DNA from: Acidobacteriota bacterium
GTDB taxonomy: Bacteria > Acidobacteriota > Terriglobia > Bryobacterales > Bryobacteraceae
DNA length: 64,000 nucleotides
Direction of reading: 5' to 3'
NCBI GenBank assembly: GCA_016185425.1
Contig: JACPNQ010000021.1
Span: forward strand, 1-64,000
Translations under genes and position numbers: made by a program
Shown here: positions 29,119 through 39,572 of the stretch, piece by piece
Layout: each line of letters opens with the position of its first letter
Position numbering within the stretch: position 1 is the first letter of the stretch
The notes under the pieces: generated by a model
What the model saw: only the letters and a program-made list of their open reading frames with translations
What the model was told of the DNA's origin: nothing
Databases searched by the model: none

Positions 29119-32100
29119 CTAGGAAAGCAGGTAGTCGAGATCTTCTTTGCGCAGCGTAGCGAGCGTGGCGTTGTCTTCGCTGAGGATGGCCTCGGCCAAG
29201 TCGCGCTTGCTCTGCTGGAGCTCGAGAATGCGTTCTTCGATGGTGTCCTTGGCGACGATGCGATAGGCGAAGACGGGACGTGTTTGGCCGATGCGGTGGG
29301 TACGGTCAATCGCCTGCGCCTCAACGGCCGGATTCCACCAGGGGTCGAGGAGATAGACGTAGTCGGCGGCGGTGAGGTTGAGGCCGGTGCCGCCGGCTTT
29401 GAGGCTCAGGAGGAAGATCGGGCAGGCGGCGTCGGACTGGAAGTGTTCGACGCGTTGTTGGCGGTCCGTAGTGGAACCGTCGAGGTATTCGTAGGGCAGG
29501 TTGACTTCATCGAGGCGCGGTTTCAGAAGCGCCAGCAGGCTGGTGAATTGCGAGAAGACGAGGGCCTTGTGGCCTTCGTCGGCGATCTCAGTGAGCTGAT
29601 CGATGAGAACGTCGAACTTCGCGCTGACCGGTTTCGCGGTCTCCTGCACGAGCTGCGGATGGCAGGCGATCTGGCGGAGGCGGAGAAGCGCTTCGAGCAC
29701 GTGCAGTTTCGATTTGGCGAGGCCGTCCTGCTGGATGCGCCGTTCGAGGTCCTTCTTCACCTTGAGGAGGATGGTGTTGTAGAGTTTCCGCTGCTCGGTG
29801 TCGAGCTCGCAGTGGATGACCTGTTCCGAGCGGGCGGGGAGATCACTGGCCACCTGCTGCTTGGTACGGCGAAGGACGAGCGGGCGGAGGGCTTTGCGCA
29901 GCCAGTCACGGGACTCAGGCTCCATGGTGGTGCCCGCTTTGAAGAACGTGGACGCGCCGAGGAGGCCGGGGTTGAGAAATTCGAACAGGCTCCAGAGCTC
30001 GCCGAGGTGATTCTCGACCGGTGTTCCGGTCATCACGGCGCGGCTACGGCCGTCGAGGATGCGCGTGGCCTTGGCGGAGTCGCTGCCGGAGTTTTTGATG
30101 GCCTGGGCCTCGTCGAGAACGATGGTGGCGAACTCGATGTTCTTCAGGTCGACCACATCGCGGCGGAGGGTGCCGTAGGTGGTAAGGATGACGTCGTGCG
30201 ACGCGATTTCGCGGCGGGAGCGGGCCGTGCCGGTGTAGTTAAGGAGACGGAGTTTCGGCGTGAAGCGTGCCGCCTCGGCCTCCCAGTTAAAGAGCAACGA
30301 CTTCGGGACGATGACGAGATCGGGCGGGAGCGATTCACCGGCGGCGCGGCGCGCGCGATGGAGCTCGAGCAGGGCGAGCATCTGAATGGTTTTGCCTACA
30401 CCCATGTCGTCAGCGAGGCAGCCGCCGAGCCCGATCGATTCGAGGAACAGCAGCCAGGCGAGTCCTTCGAGCTGATAAGGCCGCATGGTGCCGACGAAGC
30501 CCTCCGGCTGGGGCGCGGGTTTCAATCCGGCGAAACCGCGGAGACGGCCGCGAACCTGTTGGAACCCTTCGTCGGTCTGCACGTCGCGTTTCTCTTCGAG
30601 CAGTGCGTCGAGCAGCGGCGCCTGCGGCATCTTCAGACGGAAGACGCCGTCTACTTCTTTGCCGAGATTGGCCAGCGGTGCGTAGCGGTTGATCCACTCC
30701 TCAGGGAGCAGACCGATACTGCCGTCGCCTAAGCGCACGTAGCGCGTCTTGTTGCGCATGGCGTCGAGCAGTTCCGGCAGGCGCGCTTCCAGGCCGTCGT
30801 AGCTGGCAACGGCTTCCACGTCGAACCAGTTGATGTTGGTGGAGACCTTGACCTTGGTGAGGCTCGACGTGCGGACGGGTTTGCCCTCCGCGAGGACTTC
30901 CCACTTTTCTTCGAGCAACGTGCGCACGGTGGTAGCGAAGCGCGGGAGGGCGAGCGTCCAGTGCCGCCTGTTACTGATGGGATCCTGGCCCGGCTGCAGG
31001 CCGCATTGGCGGAGCTGATTGCGGCATGCGTCGTGGAAGGGTTGATCGAACAGGACCACTTCGGCGGCATCCTCCGACATGGTGAAGTGAATGTCGCTAT
31101 CGGGCGCCTCGGTCTCTCGCTCGCCATCCTTGTAGAGAAACGTGAGTGTGCCTTCGGCGATCGCGCGATGGGAATCGAACTTCAGGCGGAGGCGGGGAGT
31201 CGGGCGGCCGCGAACTTCTTTTGGCTTCAGAGCGTCGGGGAGCTCCCAGGAAGGACCGCGCCGCAAGCTGGTGACGAGGCCGAAGAAATGCGGCCAGTCG
31301 GAACGAGGAATGAGGAGCGGTTGACCCTGAACGGCCTGGCGAATCCAGGCGTGGCTGGAACGGGTTTCCAACTCCGCCAGTGTGTTTTCGTACAAGACGA
31401 CACGGAAGTCAAGGAACGCCGCCTTCTTGATAGGCATAACGCGGTCGCCGTCGACAAGGTCGAGGGCGGCTTCGATCCATTGCTCCGACTTGATCTCCGG
31501 ACGGAGCCTGATGCGCCATTTATTGGGACTCCAGTGCACGGGGCGCCAGTGCTCCTTGGCGAAGGCGGGACCGGCGAAGAGGCGATTGGTTTGGGCGAGT
31601 TTGCGGGCGAGCTCGGGCAGGCGCGGGCCGGTGAGGTAGAGATTCGACTTGAGGAGATCGTTGAGGTAGTAGGTGCTCCAGGCGGCGTGGTCAGGCAGGA
31701 CAAGGAGAAATTCGGCGAGGATGTCGCGGTCGGCGGAGTCGGGGAGACGTTCAATATCGATGCGGCGGATGCGGGCGGGTTTGGGGACCGTGAGCTCGCC
31801 ATTCTTCTTGCGCTCGCGATAAAAGATTTCGATCTCCATCGCGTGGTGGATGGCGGAGGGAGGCTGGCTGAGGCGGTAGATGAGATGCTCGCCGAAGCGG
31901 GAGTCTTCGCCAAACGGATGGCCGGGGTCCTCTTCGCCGATGGCCGAGTCAACGATCGGCTGCCAGTTGGCACGGAGGGCTGGGGCGGGGGTCGGGAAAG
32001 GAAGAGTCTGATTGGAGCTTTTGCGCCCCAATTCATCGATGGCCAGGAGAAGAGCGTAGAGGTGTTTGCAGGCGCCGGTGTCTTCGTAATACGGACACTC

Positions 32101-32292
32101 ACAGAACAACTCGCCCTGGAAGATGGCGACTTCGTAGTCCTTTTCGCCATGGGCGACGGAGGCATAGCCGTTCTCCTCGAACTGCACCGGATCGAGCAAC
32201 CCGTTGTTCAGGATCTGCCGGCCCCGATCCTTGATGTGCGGAGGGAACAGCCGCCCAAACTCGCGCAAAACCATCTCTGGACGCAACTTCAT
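29119..32292 (-). CDS. SWIM-domain SNF2-family helicase/ATPase
   Basis: A 1057-residue Snf2/RapA-like translocase. The N-terminal SWIM zinc finger is C64-x-C66-x8-C75-x-H77 (CECPYYEDTGACKH). A long middle region (~100-610) is without named domain. The ATPase core follows: Walker A DDMGVGKTIQ, Walker B as LDEAQAIKN (DEAQ form), TGTPVENHLGELWS, and the C-terminal lobe with SLKAGGTGLNL and DRTHRIGQTR. Known roles of this group are chromatin-like remodelling and transcription recycling. It starts 3 nt after the aminotransferase stop and is transcribed with the purine genes. Confidence 0.92.
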   Translation of the reverse strand: MKLRPEMVLREFGRLFPPHIKDRGRQILNNGLLDPVQFEENGYASVAHGEKDYEVAIFQGELFCECPYYEDTGACKHLYALLLAIDELGRKSSNQTLPFPTPAPALRANWQPIVDSAIGEEDPGHPFGEDSRFGEHLIYRLSQPPSAIHHAMEIEIFYRERKKNGELTVPKPARIRRIDIERLPDSADRDILAEFLLVLPDHAAWSTYYLNDLLKSNLYLTGPRLPELARKLAQTNRLFAGPAFAKEHWRPVHWSPNKWRIRLRPEIKSEQWIEAALDLVDGDRVMPIKKAAFLDFRVVLYENTLAELETRSSHAWIRQAVQGQPLLIPRSDWPHFFGLVTSLRRGPSWELPDALKPKEVRGRPTPRLRLKFDSHRAIAEGTLTFLYKDGERETEAPDSDIHFTMSEDAAEVVLFDQPFHDACRNQLRQCGLQPGQDPISNRRHWTLALPRFATTVRTLLEEKWEVLAEGKPVRTSSLTKVKVSTNINWFDVEAVASYDGLEARLPELLDAMRNKTRYVRLGDGSIGLLPEEWINRYAPLANLGKEVDGVFRLKMPQAPLLDALLEEKRDVQTDEGFQQVRGRLRGFAGLKPAPQPEGFVGTMRPYQLEGLAWLLFLESIGLGGCLADDMGVGKTIQMLALLELHRARRAAGESLPPDLVIVPKSLLFNWEAEAARFTPKLRLLNYTGTARSRREIASHDVILTTYGTLRRDVVDLKNIEFATIVLDEAQAIKNSGSDSAKATRILDGRSRAVMTGTPVENHLGELWSLFEFLNPGLLGASTFFKAGTTMEPESRDWLRKALRPLVLRRTKQQVASDLPARSEQVIHCELDTEQRKLYNTILLKVKKDLERRIQQDGLAKSKLHVLEALLRLRQIACHPQLVQETAKPVSAKFDVLIDQLTEIADEGHKALVFSQFTSLLALLKPRLDEVNLPYEYLDGSTTDRQQRVEHFQSDAACPIFLLSLKAGGTGLNLTAADYVYLLDPWWNPAVEAQAIDRTHRIGQTRPVFAYRIVAKDTIEERILELQQSKRDLAEAILSEDNATLATLRKEDLDYLLS

Positions 32293-32295
32293 GGT

Positions 32296-33453
32296 TTATA
32301 GGAACCGCGCGAGCCTGTCCATGGCGTCTTCGAGAATCGGCTTCTCCACGGCGTAGCAGATGCGAACGCTGCCTTCGCCGCCTGCGCCGAAGGCGACGCC
32401 GGGCGCGAGGCCGACTTGCGTTTCGAGCAGGAGGCGCTTGCAGAAATCGAAGGAGTCGTTCAGCCCTTCGATACGGGGGAAGAGGTAGAAGGCGCCTTCG
32501 GGTTCCGGAACGGAAACTCCCTTCATGGCGCGGAGCGCGGACAGGCAGAAATCGCGATTCTGTTTGAGCATGGCCACCAGCGAGCGGACCGATTCGTCGC
32601 CCCACTCGAGCGCGGCTTCCCCGGTGCGCTGCACGAACGATGGCGCGCAACTGATGATGAATTCGTTGAGCTGCGCCGCGCGCTGGGCAAGATCTTTTCG
32701 CGCGATGAGCCAGCCGAGGCGCCAGCCGGTCATGCACCAGGATTTGGAAAAGCTTTGCGCGACCAGAACGGCATCGTCGCGCGTGGCGAGCTGAAGGATA
32801 CTGGGGACCACGGGGCGGCCATCGTAGACGAGCCGCTCATAGACTTCGTCGGCGAGAAGCCAGACGTTGTGGCGGCGGGCGAAATCAAGGAGCTGCCGCT
32901 GCTCTTGCACTGTGGCGACCCAGCCGAGCGGATTGGAGGGCGACGTGTAGATAAGCAGCCGTGTGCGCGGAGTGAGCGCGGCTTCTAGCTGCGCGATGTC
33001 GATGGTGTAGCGGCCGTTCTTGAGAGGCTGGGCGATCTCGATGGGCCGCGCGCCGTACATCTGGAGGATGGAGCAGGCGTTGGGCCAGGCCGGAGTGAGG
33101 ACCAGTGCATCGTCACCGGGGTTGAGGGTGCAGCGGATGCCGACGTGGAGCGCCTGCACGCCGGAGTTGGTGACTACAATTTCGCTCGACGGGTCAATCG
33201 CGACGCCTTGCTGGCGTTGATAGTAGCGGGCGAGAGCTTCGCGCGTGGAGAGGAGGCCGGCGTTGGGCGTGTAGTAGGTGAAGCCGTCGCGCATCGCCTT
33301 GTCGGCCGCGCGTTTGAGGAACTCCGGAGTGGGAAGATTCGATTCGCCGAAGTAAAGCTTTTTCACGCCATCCATTGTCATGGCAAGCTCAGCCAGTTCC
33401 CGAATGCGGGAATAAGGCACAGAGCGCGCGGAGTCGGCGACGGTGATGGACAC
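32296..33453 (-). CDS. Class I/II pyridoxal-phosphate aminotransferase
   Basis: A 385-residue fold-type I aminotransferase. It has the substrate-loop YYTPNAGLLSTREALARY, the TSPSNPLG asparagine motif, the DEVYERLVY aspartate that contacts the PLP ring, the Schiff-base lysine in SFSKSWCMTGWRLGW, and a C-terminal arginine (GSVRICYA). It is related to aspartate/aromatic aminotransferases; the substrate is not certain. GTG start at 33453, 10 nt after the purF stop. No purine role is obvious. Confidence 0.9.
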   Translation of the reverse strand: MSITVADSARSVPYSRIRELAELAMTMDGVKKLYFGESNLPTPEFLKRAADKAMRDGFTYYTPNAGLLSTREALARYYQRQQGVAIDPSSEIVVTNSGVQALHVGIRCTLNPGDDALVLTPAWPNACSILQMYGARPIEIAQPLKNGRYTIDIAQLEAALTPRTRLLIYTSPSNPLGWVATVQEQRQLLDFARRHNVWLLADEVYERLVYDGRPVVPSILQLATRDDAVLVAQSFSKSWCMTGWRLGWLIARKDLAQRAAQLNEFIISCAPSFVQRTGEAALEWGDESVRSLVAMLKQNRDFCLSALRAMKGVSVPEPEGAFYLFPRIEGLNDSFDFCKRLLLETQVGLAPGVAFGAGGEGSVRICYAVEKPILEDAMDRLARFL

Positions 33454-33463
33454 TCTTTTCGTT

Positions 33464-34904
<1,441 letters not shown>

Positions 34905-34912
<8 letters not shown>

Positions 34913-37103
34913 GCAGCATCTTCTCCAGATTTGTCGACCAGGGTTGGCGAAGCTCGTCAATCGTGGCGGTGATGCGGTCTTCGATCACCAGTTGTCCAGC
35001 AAGCGTGGTTCCAATCTCAACGGCTTCCACTTGGAACTCATCGGCAATTGCGCGCACATCTTGCGCGTTCGCAGTAGAAATCAGGATTCGCGACGGGGCT
35101 TCGTGGAATAACTGCAGTTCCGGGCGGCCGGAAGCGGGAAGAGTGACGCGAGCGCCGATGCCCCCAAAGCTCGCTTCCGCCAGGGCAACGGCTAAGCCGC
35201 CATCGGAGAGATCATGCGCGGACTCGGCCAAACCGCTGGTAACGATCTGCCGAATGGCGCTATGGACCCGTTTCTCGTAGTCCATATCCAGCGCAGGGGG
35301 CAGGCCCCACGGGCCGCCGAGGATGATGTTCGCGTACTGTGTGGCGCCGAAGCGGGTGAGATCTTCGTCACGGAAACCGCCCAGAAGGACGACGGACTTG
35401 CCCTCGCTCTGGAACTCGATCGGCGCCGGCTTCGTTACCTTCAGCACGCCGACGATACCCATGACAGGCGTGGGGTGAATGCCTTCACCGAGCGTTTCGT
35501 TGTAGAGGCTGACGTTCCCGCCGGTGATCGGAGTTTCGAAGTGCGTGCAGGCTTCCGCCATGCCTTCGATCGCTTCCACCAACTGCGCCATGATCTCCGG
35601 CTTCTGCGGATTGCCGAAGTTAAGGTTATTGGTGGCGGCCATCGGCTGCGCACCTACCGTGGAGATATTGCGGCAGGCTTCCGCGACGGCAAGTTTGGCG
35701 CCTTCGCGAGGATCAAGCGAGCAGTAGCGGCCATTGCCGTCCAGAGAAATTGCTACAGAGGTATCGGTGCCTTTGATGCGCACGACCGCCGCATCTCCAC
35801 CCGGCCCCGATAGAGTGTTGGTGCGGACCATGTGGTCGTACTGCTCATAGATCCACTTCTTGCTGCAAATGTCTCCGGAACCGAGCAGACGGATGAGATC
35901 CGCCTTGACATCCGTCGCGGTAAAGGCGGGCGCTTCTAAAGGTGCTTTGCGCGCGGGCTTAGTGAACGGCCGGTTATAGAGAGGCGCTTCGTCGGCGAGC
36001 TCGCGGTTGGGAATTTCGGCAACGATCTGGCCGTGGTTTTTGACCCGCAGCAGGCCAGTGTCGGTGACGACACCGATTTCCGCGGCATCAAGGCCCCACT
36101 TTTCGAACACGTCGAAGACTTCCTGCTCGCGGCCCTTCACGGCGACGAGCAACATGCGCTCCTGGGATTCGGAGAGCATGATCTCGTACGGCGACATACC
36201 GGTTTCGCGCTGCGGAACTTTGGCGAGGTCGATCTCGATGCCTGTACCGGCGCGACTGCCCATCTCGCAGGTGGAGCACGTCAACCCGGCCGCTCCCATA
36301 TCCTGGATGCCGACCACCGCGCCGGTCTCCATCACTTCCAGACAGGCTTCCAAAAGCAGTTTCTCAAGGAACGGGTCGCCCATCTGCACGTTGGGCCGTT
36401 TCTGTTTGCTTTCTTCGGTAAATTCGTCGGATGCCATGGTAGCGCCGTGAATGCCGTCGCGGCCGGTCTTCGCTCCGACGTAGATCACAGGGTTGCCGAC
36501 GCCGTGTGCCTGGCCGAGAAAGACTTTATCCTTCTCGATCACGCCAAGAGCAAACACGTTGACGAGCGGGTTGCCGGAGTAGGATTTGTCGAAGACGCAT
36601 TCGCCGCCGACAGTGGGCACGCCGAAACAGTTGCCGTAATGGGAGATACCGCTGACAACGCCTTCGACGATGCGGCGGTTGCGCGTGCCGGTTTGCGGGT
36701 CGTCCAGAGGGCCGAAGCGGAGAGAATCGAGAACGGCGATGGGCCGCGCGCCCATGGTGAAGATGTCGCGGAGGATGCCGCCAACACCGGTGGCCGCGCC
36801 CTGGAACGGTTCGATGAAACTGGGGTGGTTGTGGCTCTCGATTTTAAAGGCAACGCCCAGGCCGTCCCCGATGTCGATAATGCCGGCGTTTTCTCCGGGG
36901 CCCAGCAGAACGTACTTGCTGCGCGTGGGCAGTTTCTTCAGGTGAACGCGGGAGCTTTTGTAGGAGCAGTGCTCGCTCCACATGACGCTAAAGATGCCGA
37001 GCTCGGTAAGATTCGGCTCGCGGCCCAGGATAGAGAGAATTTTGCTGTACTCATCCGCGGTGACGTTGTGCGCGGTGAGGACGTCCGGGGTGATGGTTGC
37101 CAT
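34905..37103 (-). CDS. purL: Phosphoribosylformylglycinamidine synthase, large small-type subunit
   Basis: A 732-residue PurL of the short form, which needs separate PurQ and PurS. It shows [14 protein letters not shown], the [28 protein letters not shown]-binding/active region (in short pieces), and the second-half [10 protein letters not shown] motif. It makes FGAM from FGAR with ammonia from PurQ. 3 nt after purQ; overlaps purF by 8 nt. PurS, the small partner, is not in this cluster. Confidence 0.97.
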
Positions 37104-37106
37104 GGA

Positions 37107-37778
37107 TTATTTCGCCGCAAATGCGGATATGATCGAACGGAAGACGGTAAGGCCGTCGGTGGAGCCCATCAGAGCGTCCGTGGCGCGTTCGGGGTGTGGC
37201 ATCATGCCGAGGACATTCCGCTCTTTATTACAGATGCCGGCGATGTCGCGGAGGGAGCCGTTGGGATTGTCGACGTAACGGAATATGACGCGATCTTCGG
37301 CTTCCAATTGATCGAGAGTGGCTTCATCGGCGGTGTAGCGGCCCTCGCCGTGGGCGATAGGAAAGGTAACGATCTGGCCCTGATTGGCCTGATTTGTGAA
37401 TGGCGAGTTGGTGGTTTCAATCCGCAGCGCCACGGGCTTGCAGATGTACTTGAGATTCGTGTTGCGGACCAGCGCGCCGGGCAGAAGTCCGGATTCGGTG
37501 AGAATCTGGAATCCGTTACAAATGCCTATAACGGGTCCGCCCTTGGCGGCAAAGGACTTAACGGCGGCGATAATTGGCGAAAACTTGGCGATCGCGCCGC
37601 AGAGGAGATAATCCCCATAGGAAAAGCCGCCAGGCAGGATGACAGCGTCGATATCGCCGGGAATCGCGGCGTCGCGGTGCCACAACATCTCCGCTTTTTC
37701 CCCAAGATTGGCCGTCACGCTGAACTGCGCATCGTGATCGCAGTTGGAACCGGGAAAAACAACTACGCCGAATTTCAC
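37107..37778 (-). CDS. purQ: Phosphoribosylformylglycinamidine synthase, glutaminase subunit
   Basis: A 223-residue class I glutamine amidotransferase. [10 protein letters not shown] at the start, the nucleophile cysteine in GICNGFQIL, and the catalytic histidine and glutamate in MMPHPERA. It feeds ammonia to PurL. It is the first gene of the minus-strand run; the promoter should lie in the 108-nt gap to the glycan cluster. No purS lies upstream as in Bacillus. Confidence 0.97.
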   Translation of the reverse strand: MKFGVVVFPGSNCDHDAQFSVTANLGEKAEMLWHRDAAIPGDIDAVILPGGFSYGDYLLCGAIAKFSPIIAAVKSFAAKGGPVIGICNGFQILTESGLLPGALVRNTNLKYICKPVALRIETTNSPFTNQANQGQIVTFPIAHGEGRYTADEATLDQLEAEDRVIFRYVDNPNGSLRDIAGICNKERNVLGMMPHPERATDALMGSTDGLTVFRSIISAFAAK

Positions 37779-37886
37779 TTTCTTTCAGTTTAGCATTCAA
37801 AATGCAGGCCATTCAATGTCAGCGAGCGAGCGGTCCTGCGCTACAATATCTTTCGCCGCGCCGAGAATTCGGAGAAAAAGCAGCCA

Positions 37887-39554
37887 GTGTCCGCAGCGAT
37901 TGTCCTTATCCCAGCGTATCGTCCCCAGCCCACACTCCTTGATACGGTCAACGCGGTGCTCGCGACTCCGGCGCGCATCGTAGTCATTGTAGACGATGGG
38001 AGCGGGCCACAGTTCCGGGCTCTGTTTGACGCCTTGGCATCGATTGCTCAGGTTCGCGTTGTCCGTCACGCAGTCAACCTCGGCAAGGGAGCGGCGTTGC
38101 GATCGGGAATCAACTACGCCCTTTCGGAGTTTCCGGATTGCCCTGGAATCATTACCGCGGACGCGGATGGCCAGCACCATCCCGAGGACATCCGCAAGGT
38201 GGACGATTGTTTCCACCAACAGCCAGACGCACTCGTTTTGGGCGTCCGGGAATTCGATTCCAGTACTCCTCTGCGCAACCGGCTGGGTAACCAGGTCACG
38301 CGCCACTTGTTTCGCCTGCTTCACGGCGTCCCCCTCGCCGATACGCAAACAGGGCTGCGCGGCATCCCCCGGGCGCTGGCGGAGCGGCTCCTCCGGCTGG
38401 AGGCGCGTGGATACGAGTTCGAGCTGGACATGCTAATCGCCGCGCGGCGTCTCGGCATTCCCTTCGTGCAGGTTCAGATACGCGCCATTTATCTGGCGGG
38501 AAATGAATCGTCTCATTTCAATCCGTTGATCGACTCCATGCGGGTTTATTTTGTATTACTTCGTTTCGCCGCCTCGTCAGTAATAACAACAGTCATCGAC
38601 AACCTGATTTTTTATCTTACTTACCGGTGGAGCCACGAGGCCGTCCTGGCTCAAGTCATCGCCCGGTCCGTGGCGCTGCTCGTAAACTACAACCTCAGCA
38701 AACAGGTTGTGTTTCTCAGCCCGGAGTCAGGCACTTCCGTCTGGCTGCGCTACCTCGCCCTTGTGGCGGTGAGCGGTACGGTTTCCTTTGGGCTCATGCA
38801 TTCGCTGCGCCAAGCGCTAGGCTTGAGTATAATGCCCGCCAAGATCGCCGCGGAGTGCGCCCTGTTCCTTTTCAACTTTGCCTTCCTGCGCGACTTTGTA
38901 TTCAGTAACTCTTCGATCGCGCCGAAGGCAACAGACTGGTCCAGCTACTATAAGTCAGTCCCGCCGACGGCGAAAATCACGCGAAGATATACCGCGAATA
39001 TCATTCTTGACTCGATTCGCGCTCACGGCTTTGATTGCGGCGGGGGCCGCGTCCGGATTCTGGAATTCGGCGGGGCGAATAGTTGCTTTCTCGAGGCGAT
39101 CGTCCGCCGGTGCCGTCCCCGCGAGTACCACGTCGCCGATACCAACCCATATGGCCTCGAACTGCTGAGGGCTCGTCCCACCGCTGGCGCGGAACTGCAC
39201 GTCCACCAAGCGGATATCCTCAAGGATACGATTCCCGGTGAGTTCGATCTCGTTTTTAGCATTGGCCTCATTGAGCATTTTGACGCCGAACAGACCGCCG
39301 AATGCATAACGGCTCATTTCCATCATGTTAAGCGCGGTGGAATGGTCCTGATATCGTTCCCTACTCCGACGCTGCTATATCGAATCACCCGGGGATTCCT
39401 GGAAGCCGTGGGCCTCTGGAAATTTCCGGATGAACGTCCCCTTCGCGCGGGAGAAGTGTTGCAGAGCATCGAAGGAACGGGGACCGTGTTGTTTCAGAAG
39501 ACGCTGTGGCCGCTTCTTCTCACCCAGCACATGATCCTTGCCCGTAAGCCTTAG
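37887..39554 (+). CDS. Fusion: GT2 glycosyltransferase, GtrA-like membrane domain, methyltransferase
   Basis: A 555-residue single chain with three parts. Residues ~1-215 are a GT2/DPM1-like glycosyltransferase: LIPAYRPQPTLLDTV, VDDGSG, and the metal-binding DADGQH at 92-97. Residues ~222-345 are a GtrA-like four-helix membrane domain (RFAASSVITTVIDNLIFYL, NYNLSKQVVF, FLFNFAFLRDFVF). Residues ~355-555 are a class I methyltransferase with SAM motif ILEFGGANS at 391-399, VADTNPYG and EHFDAEQT. GT2 plus GtrA is a known pair for flipping and attaching lipid-linked sugars; a methyltransferase on the same chain is unusual. GTG start at 37887, diverging from purQ. Confidence 0.86.
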   Translation: MSAAIVLIPAYRPQPTLLDTVNAVLATPARIVVIVDDGSGPQFRALFDALASIAQVRVVRHAVNLGKGAALRSGINYALSEFPDCPGIITADADGQHHPEDIRKVDDCFHQQPDALVLGVREFDSSTPLRNRLGNQVTRHLFRLLHGVPLADTQTGLRGIPRALAERLLRLEARGYEFELDMLIAARRLGIPFVQVQIRAIYLAGNESSHFNPLIDSMRVYFVLLRFAASSVITTVIDNLIFYLTYRWSHEAVLAQVIARSVALLVNYNLSKQVVFLSPESGTSVWLRYLALVAVSGTVSFGLMHSLRQALGLSIMPAKIAAECALFLFNFAFLRDFVFSNSSIAPKATDWSSYYKSVPPTAKITRRYTANIILDSIRAHGFDCGGGRVRILEFGGANSCFLEAIVRRCRPREYHVADTNPYGLELLRARPTAGAELHVHQADILKDTIPGEFDLVFSIGLIEHFDAEQTAECITAHFHHVKRGGMVLISFPTPTLLYRITRGFLEAVGLWKFPDERPLRAGEVLQSIEGTGTVLFQKTLWPLLLTQHMILARKP

Positions 39555-39572
39555 CAATTCGATTGCCTACCA

